From NCBI GenBank assembly GCA_049511115.1, contig JBEKYH010000128.1:1-11034 (forward strand): a DNA stretch of 11,034 nucleotides, read 5' to 3'. A model generated the notes under the pieces. The model did no database searches, had not been told where the DNA came from, and worked only from the letters and a program-made list of their open reading frames with translations. Made by a program: the position numbers and the translations under genes. This document shows positions 6,818 through 11,034 of this stretch, piece by piece. The first letter of the stretch is position 1. Each line of letters begins with the position of its first letter. This DNA is from JBEKYH01 sp049511115 (lineage in GTDB: Bacteria; Planctomycetota; Phycisphaerae; Tepidisphaerales; Tepidisphaeraceae).

Positions 6818-8272
6818 ATGCGCCACGCCAATAGAAAATCGGAAGTCCCGCTCTACGAAGAAGTTGCAACACAGTTGCTGCACATGATCGACAGCGGGGC
6901 GCTGGCCGTGGGAAGCCGGGCTCCCTCGGTGCGCGCCCTGAGTGCGCAACTGAAGGTTTCGATCTCGACGGTGATTTCCGCGTACCGAATCCTCGAAGAT
7001 CGCGGCCGGCTGCATGCGCGCCCGCAATCGGGATTCTACGTTCGCGGTTTGCGGAGGGAGGCCGTCGCCGAGCCCCACATGTCGCGGCCGCCGGAAACTG
7101 CTTCCGTGGTAACGGTGGCCGACCTTCAGCAGTTGCTGCTCAGCGAATTCGCCCAGCCGGGAATCATCGCCCTGGGCGCCTCCAGCGGTGCGGTCTCCGA
7201 TTGGTCGACCAAAGCCGTCCATTCATTGATGAATTCGATCAGCCGCTCGCAGCCGCTGCTGGCGGCCGCCTACGCTCCGCCAGCGGGCATGCCAAGTCTG
7301 CGGCAACAGGTCGCGCGCTGGTACGTGCGCGCCGGTTGCGCGTTCTCACCCGATGATGTGGTGATCACCAGCGGCGCCCTGGAGGCAATTCACCTCTGCC
7401 TGCGTGCGGCCACACAACCGGGGGACACGGTGGCCCTGGAATCGCCGACGTACTGGGGAATTTTGCAGACGATTGAAATGCTCGGCCTCAAGGCGTTGGA
7501 GATTCCCACGCACCCGCGCACCGGGCCATCGCTCGATGCGCTGGAAGTTGTTCTTGGGCAGAACCTCGCGAGGGCGGTCGTGCTGATTCCAACGGCCCAC
7601 AATCCGCTCGGCTCGACCATGTCGGAGGAAAACCGCCGCCGCCTGGTGGCGATGATCCGCAAGGCAAACGTCGCGCTGATCGAGGACGATATCTATGCCG
7701 ACCTGGGGTACGCGCCGGTGCGGCCGCGCTCGTGCCGGAGTTATGACGACGCTGCTTCGGCTGAGACCAGTGTGATGGTCTGCGGCGGATTCTCCAAAAC
7801 CGTCGCCCCCAGTTTGCGAATTGGCTGGTGCATGCCGGGGAAATGGCGCCGCCAAGTGACGCGATTGAAGGCCTGGCTTAACATCGCCGCGCCCACGCTG
7901 CCGCAGTTGGCGTTGGCGCAGTTCATGGAGAACGGCGGCTACGAACGGCATTTGAGAAAAGTCACCGCGATATACCGCCGGCAGGTCGCACGCATGACCG
8001 AACTGATGGCCGAGCATTTCCCGGCCGAAACGCGCATCACTCGCCCCCAGGGCGGGTTTCTCCTCTGGGCTGAACTCCCCGAGCGGGTTGATTCGGTCGA
8101 CCTCCACCATCGGGCCATTCAAACCGGCATTTCCATCTGCCCCGGCGTGGTTTTTTCGGCCACTGGAAAATATCGAAACTGCGTGCGGATTAATTGCGGA
8201 CTCCTCTGGACGCCGCAGGTTGAGCAGGCGATTCCAACATTGGCCAGGTTGATTGGCGAGGCGGGGCGATAG
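6818..8272 (+). CDS. MocR-type regulator (GntR winged helix fused to PLP aminotransferase domain)
   Basis: A 484-residue transcription factor. Residues 10-77 form a GntR-type winged helix-turn-helix (PLYEEVATQLL, then APSVRALSAQL and STVISAYRILEDRG, with the wing at SGFYVRG). A linker leads to a fold-type I aminotransferase domain from about 100 to 482. Conserved PLP-site residues are present: Asn262 in HNPLG, Asp290 and Tyr293 in EDDIY, the Schiff-base lysine Lys327 in GGFSKTVAPSLRIGW, Arg334, and the carboxylate-binding Arg457 in VRINCG. It should therefore bind PLP and sense an amino acid, amine or PLP itself; relatives include PdxR, GabR and YdcR-like proteins. The effector cannot be deduced: no pdxST, gab or tau genes lie in the window. 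No Shine-Dalgarno precedes ATG 6818, and a GTAC repeat abuts it; the next in-frame stop upstream is at 6782, and a later start would cut the winged helix. Confidence 0.92.
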   Translation: MRHANRKSEVPLYEEVATQLLHMIDSGALAVGSRAPSVRALSAQLKVSISTVISAYRILEDRGRLHARPQSGFYVRGLRREAVAEPHMSRPPETASVVTVADLQQLLLSEFAQPGIIALGASSGAVSDWSTKAVHSLMNSISRSQPLLAAAYAPPAGMPSLRQQVARWYVRAGCAFSPDDVVITSGALEAIHLCLRAATQPGDTVALESPTYWGILQTIEMLGLKALEIPTHPRTGPSLDALEVVLGQNLARAVVLIPTAHNPLGSTMSEENRRRLVAMIRKANVALIEDDIYADLGYAPVRPRSCRSYDDAASAETSVMVCGGFSKTVAPSLRIGWCMPGKWRRQVTRLKAWLNIAAPTLPQLALAQFMENGGYERHLRKVTAIYRRQVARMTELMAEHFPAETRITRPQGGFLLWAELPERVDSVDLHHRAIQTGISICPGVVFSATGKYRNCVRINCGLLWTPQVEQAIPTLARLIGEAGR

Positions 8273-8279
8273 GGCCGCC
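8260..8279 (+). terminator. Weak hairpin at the end of the MocR gene
   Basis: GGCGG (8260-8264) and CCGCC (8275-8279) can pair across the stop codon, followed by CTTCCC rather than a T-run. It is a poor intrinsic terminator, so read-through into the gene at 8320 remains possible. Confidence 0.15.
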
Positions 8280-8319
8280 CTTCCCATCGCGCCATGTTAC
8301 GACTATTTTCCTAAACCTC

Positions 8320-10341
8320 ATGCGGCAAATCGCTAAGTCGCGGCCTGTCAGTCAACCGGCGGCAGTCCGCGCCGCCATATGCGCTCTGATCGCGGCTCTA
8401 TTTACGGCCGTCATGGTTCAATACTCATTCCTGCACGGCCGTTTGATCAATCCGCCGGAGTACGACGACTGTACGTATTTATCCGATGCATCCCATCGCC
8501 TGCGCCTGCTGCTCAGCGACAATCCGTTGTCGTTCTTCAGCTATTACGTGACGCTTCCGCCGCATTCGCCCTGGTCAACGTTCCTGGCCATGGGAAGTTT
8601 CATGGTGCTGGGGATGCGCGATTGGGCGCCCTACGCGGCCAACGGATTGTTGGTCCTTGGGTATCTGGCCTTCACCGATTACCTCATGCGGGGATTGCCG
8701 CTGTGGAAGAAACTCGTGGTATTCGTTTTCCTCCTGTCGATCCGCATGATCGGCATGTCCGTCGACGAATTCCGCCCGGATCACGCGGTTGCCCTGGTTA
8801 CGGTCGCGGGCTGCTTTCTGATTATTGAGAAGCCGATCATTCGAGCGTCCACGTCGCGGCAATGGCTTGTCGGTGTTCTGTTCGGATTGGCTCTGCTGAT
8901 CAAGCCGTCGGAATGTCCGCTGACGGCGGCACTGTTGCCGGCCTGCTTGGCGATGGGGACGGTCGCCGATTGGCAGGGAAACCGGCATCAATTGCGGTTT
9001 GGAAATGTAGCCGCTGCCTGGGCGCGGTGCATTGTTCCCGCCGTGCTTATCCCTGCCCCGCACTACATCCTCGCCTGGCGGGAACTCTATGTTTACATCT
9101 ATGACACGCTGTTCGGCACATACAAAGACGTTTTGCAGACGGCGGGCGACCGCCTCTTTCAACTGCTCTATTACATCAACAGCGGCCTGGGCGGCAAAAA
9201 CATGCTGGGCAAAAACGTTTATGTTTTGCTCAGCATCGCCGCGATCGCCATGGTCTTTTATCTTGTCCGCCGCCGCCGCAGCGAATTGGCGCGGCTGACT
9301 GCTTTTTCCCTGCTCCTGGCGGGCACTTACGGCCTGGTCACGAAAATGGGCGAAAAGAGCCCTTTTTATGGCTTGACGTTTCAGACCGCCCTCGTCTTCG
9401 CCGACATCTGCTTTTTGGCCAATTTTCTGCGCTGGCAGTCCCTCCGTCGGCGCGGCCTTCCCTGGGCCAGCGCTCTCCTCCTTCTTGCGTCGGGATTATG
9501 CCTCTTCAATTTTGAATGGCCTGTCTCCTACGGCAGCCCCAACGATCCCACCGTCGTCAATGTGCGGCAGATCGTCGATGGCATTTACTCGACGATCGTC
9601 GCCGCCAACCGCCTGCCAAAGGCGACGATCAGTTTTGAAGGCATCGGCGACGTGAATCCCGAATGTCTCAACTACATGGCCGACCGCGACATGCGCGACC
9701 TCAATTTCATCACGCCCGAAAGCAACGATCTTGCCTACCATCTCAAAAAATGGAAGACGTCCGACTTCGTCGTCTTGAGCCAAAGCAGCACGTACATTAC
9801 GGCGGCACAGCTCCTGACTTATCAGGTGCTGGACCAGCTACTGGTCGCGATCCGGGCCGACCCCCAGTGGAAACAAATCGGCTATTTCGTTTTTAAGGCA
9901 TCGGGGCGAGGATATTTCCTTTTTAAGCGGATCAGCCCGGATTTTGACGGGTGGGAAGACCTTTCTGGATTAGGAGCGACCGAAGGCCCTTATCCGCAGT
10001 GGGGTCTGCCCGTGGTCCACTGGGGCCTTGGCCCAATGACGCGTTTGCAACTTGACGATCCGCCCGGACCGGCTGAGGTGAGGATCAACTGCTGCGCCGG
10101 GTCGCCCGGCGAAATCGTCACCATCGCCCTGGACGGAAAACAGATTTCCTCGTTTCCGGTCGAGTCATGGGTTTTTAAGGAGATCAACGTTCCGCTGGTT
10201 CTTGGCGAAGGGAAGCACGAACTCGATCTCAGCTATACGCAATGGGACAAGGCCAGCAACTTGAACCGCGCCGTGCTGTTCAAGCAATTGGCGGTCGTAC
10301 CAGAGGCACGGTCGACGCCGTCAACCAACCCGGCGCCGTGA
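8320..10341 (+). CDS. GT-C-like membrane glycosyltransferase with C-terminal beta-rich domain
   Basis: A 673-residue integral membrane protein resembling the GT-C/GT39 (ArnT, PMT-like) superfamily, whose members transfer sugars from polyprenyl-phosphate donors on the outer face of the cytoplasmic membrane. About 11 hydrophobic segments are visible, roughly at 17-38, 84-98, 103-122, 128-148, 155-172, 182-213 (probably one long or two short), 233-255, 300-316, 322-342, 351-371 and 382-397. The first outer loop carries PPEYDDCTYL, with Asp49-Asp50 in the place of the family's catalytic acidic motif. EFRPDH (150-155) and GLALLIKPSE (189-198) match other family signatures. Residues 400-673 are soluble: a mixed region to about 540, then a beta-sandwich-like domain of unknown specificity. 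ATG 8320 has no clear Shine-Dalgarno, but the next Met (32) would cut the first helix. It lies 47 bases after the MocR gene; co-transcription is possible but unproven. Donor and acceptor are unknown. Confidence 0.7.
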   Translation: MRQIAKSRPVSQPAAVRAAICALIAALFTAVMVQYSFLHGRLINPPEYDDCTYLSDASHRLRLLLSDNPLSFFSYYVTLPPHSPWSTFLAMGSFMVLGMRDWAPYAANGLLVLGYLAFTDYLMRGLPLWKKLVVFVFLLSIRMIGMSVDEFRPDHAVALVTVAGCFLIIEKPIIRASTSRQWLVGVLFGLALLIKPSECPLTAALLPACLAMGTVADWQGNRHQLRFGNVAAAWARCIVPAVLIPAPHYILAWRELYVYIYDTLFGTYKDVLQTAGDRLFQLLYYINSGLGGKNMLGKNVYVLLSIAAIAMVFYLVRRRRSELARLTAFSLLLAGTYGLVTKMGEKSPFYGLTFQTALVFADICFLANFLRWQSLRRRGLPWASALLLLASGLCLFNFEWPVSYGSPNDPTVVNVRQIVDGIYSTIVAANRLPKATISFEGIGDVNPECLNYMADRDMRDLNFITPESNDLAYHLKKWKTSDFVVLSQSSTYITAAQLLTYQVLDQLLVAIRADPQWKQIGYFVFKASGRGYFLFKRISPDFDGWEDLSGLGATEGPYPQWGLPVVHWGLGPMTRLQLDDPPGPAEVRINCCAGSPGEIVTIALDGKQISSFPVESWVFKEINVPLVLGEGKHELDLSYTQWDKASNLNRAVLFKQLAVVPEARSTPSTNPAP

Positions 10342-10385
10342 TGTAGGTACCGATTGCCTCACGCGAATGGCTTTTGCGTTTGATT

Positions 10386-10398
10386 TCGCCAACGGCGA
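10386..10398. terminator. Short hairpin between convergent genes
   Basis: TCGCC (10386-10390) and GGCGA (10394-10398) form a 5-bp stem with a 3-base loop, flanked by TTT-rich sequence on both sides. It lies in the 78-base gap between the convergent GT-C and zinc-ribbon genes and could act weakly in both directions. Confidence 0.25.
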
Positions 10399-10419
10399 TT
10401 ACTTTGGCAAACTCATGGG

Positions 10420-10890
10420 TTATCCGGCGGCCCTGGTCCCTATGGACGACGCCGGCAAAAGTTGACGGGCGATATCCGCATCGGGAGCCGGCACTGCCAG
10501 CGCGCTATAGGATGCGTCCTTAGGGTCGTCCTGCATGCGAGCCACGATTCCGGCGTGAGCCAGCGCGTGAGCGGCTTGATGCCAGTCGTGTACAAACTTG
10601 AACGATGCGACGACCTGCCAACCCGCGGGCCTTTGCAGCCGATCCCCCGCCGGCCGGACCTGATCGCCGATGGACTGTTGCGGCGTTGAGCTCACAGGCG
10701 GGTTTTGCTCGCGACCCAAGCTCGTGCGATCGGCGACTCCGCCAATATGAAGGACCTCAAGTCGCGCCCCGCAATAGGCGCAGATGACCGACCGTGCACC
10801 GAGCGGCACTGACATCGGCGCACCGCAATGGTCGCAGGACGTAGCAACCAGTTGCGTCACGCTCTCCGATGAACCACTCGACGGATTCAT
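10420..10890 (-). CDS. Zinc-ribbon protein with DUF2007-like C-terminal domain
   Basis: A 156-residue protein when started at the ATG at 10890; an in-frame TTG three codons upstream (10899) is the alternative. Residues 19-40 hold two CxxC knuckles, CDHC and CAYC, 14 residues apart, a zinc-ribbon-type metal site. A Pro/Gln-rich linker of about 45 residues follows. Residues from about 92 (VVASFKFVHDWHQAAHALAHAGI) to about 148 resemble DUF2007-type putative signal-transducing domains: a strand, an AxxALxxAGI helix, then a strand and a final helix (ALAVPAPDADIARQLL). Function is unknown in the family; a small cytoplasmic metal-binding adaptor is a reasonable guess. It is convergent with the GT-C gene and has its own promoter upstream, so it is a separate transcription unit. 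No strong Shine-Dalgarno is visible. Confidence 0.75.
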   Translation of the reverse strand: MNPSSGSSESVTQLVATSCDHCGAPMSVPLGARSVICAYCGARLEVLHIGGVADRTSLGREQNPPVSSTPQQSIGDQVRPAGDRLQRPAGWQVVASFKFVHDWHQAAHALAHAGIVARMQDDPKDASYSALAVPAPDADIARQLLPASSIGTRAAG

Positions 10891-10924
10891 GGACGCCAAT
10901 ATACCGCCATCGACATCGGCTCGT

Positions 10925-10953
10925 GTTATAAAGTGAAAGTGATGGCATTTGAA
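10925..10953 (-). promoter_or_regulatory. Sigma70-like promoter of the zinc-ribbon gene
   Basis: On the minus strand TTCAAA (10953-10948) and TATAAC (10930-10925) are 17 bases apart, matching the consensus at 4 of 6 and 5 of 6 positions. The predicted start, near 10918, leaves a leader of about 28 bases before ATG 10890. Confidence 0.5.
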
Positions 10954-11034
10954 GAATCGTCGCGCATCATCGGGGATGATTTTCGCCGTTTGGCAACATT
11001 GTCACCATTCACACCCATTCCTCCTCCAGCGACC
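10942..11034 (+). CDS. Possible start of a divergent gene, truncated by the window edge
   Basis: An open frame from ATG 10942 runs to the window end (31 codons, beginning MAFEESSRIIGDDF, later rich in Pro and Thr). In-frame GTG codons lie just before it at 10933 and 10939, so the start is ambiguous. Only a weak AAAG-type ribosome site precedes it. It is divergent from the zinc-ribbon gene and would overlap that gene's -35 region. No family can be assigned from so short a piece. Confidence 0.4.
   Translation, partial: MAFEESSRIIGDDFRRLATLSPFTPIPPPAT

Noticed and set aside
6295..6834. Plus-strand 179-codon open frame with apparent membrane segments
   Set aside because: It needs a GTG inside a hairpin, has no Shine-Dalgarno, runs through the structured leader and operators, and its hydrophobicity is simply the complement of the Gln/Asn/Asp codons of the minus-strand gene.
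7346..8287. Minus-strand 313-codon open frame opposite the MocR gene
   Set aside because: It lies entirely antisense to a protein with intact catalytic motifs; the translation is Arg/His/Gly-rich and typical of a shadow frame.
10367..10465. Plus-strand 32-codon open frame (starts MAFAFDFANGDYF) after the GT-C gene
   Set aside because: The residue composition looks protein-like, but it has no ribosome site and overlaps the 3' end of the zinc-ribbon gene. It may be a chance frame or a gene remnant.
1..11034. tRNA, rRNA, insertion sequence or attachment site
   Set aside because: I found no cloverleaf-like pattern, rRNA signature, transposase motif or terminal inverted repeats with target duplications.

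Overview
The window most likely comes from a member of the Planctomycetota or a close PVC relative. The main clue is the giant first protein: its N-terminus carries an IEPLEGRLLLSG motif, a variant of the LEPR-XLL motif typical of very large exported repeat proteins in that group. Moderately high GC, long spacers and a lone MocR-type regulator fit but do not prove this. The order or species cannot be fixed from the sequence alone.

Layout. Bases 1-540 hold no convincing gene, only weak hairpin and promoter-like signals. Bases 541-6129 (+) encode an 1862-residue surface or secreted protein built almost entirely of about 100-residue beta-sandwich-like modules: a strictly alternating A/B array (period 101 + 98 residues), an A-A tandem, then six Big-1-like C modules. 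Bases 6130-6378 contain three strong inverted repeats and lie between two convergent transcription units. On the minus strand, 6594-6379 encodes a 71-residue, very hydrophilic protein. It has an excellent Shine-Dalgarno and is preceded by a leader (about 6690-6595) that can fold into a UUCG-capped hairpin, a long hairpin, a closing helix and a possible pseudoknot next to the ribosome site.

Divergent from it, at 6818-8272 (+), lies a MocR-type regulator: a GntR winged helix fused to a PLP-dependent aminotransferase domain with its catalytic lysine intact. The spacer between the two contains four to five GTAC-centred repeats that look like operators. Downstream on the same strand, 8320-10341 encodes a multi-spanning GT-C-like glycosyltransferase with a soluble C-terminal beta-rich domain. 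Convergent to that, 10890-10420 (-) encodes a zinc-ribbon protein with a DUF2007-like tail and a good sigma70-type promoter. A plus-strand reading frame starting at 10942 runs off the window.

How they may work together. The strongest regulatory link is the MocR regulator with its divergent small-protein gene: they share an operator-rich spacer, and the small gene may also be controlled by its structured leader. The repeat protein and the GT-C enzyme both act at the cell envelope, but nothing in the sequence ties them into one operon. The candidate for an undescribed system is the unit MocR regulator, GTAC repeats, structured leader and hydrophilic 71-residue protein.
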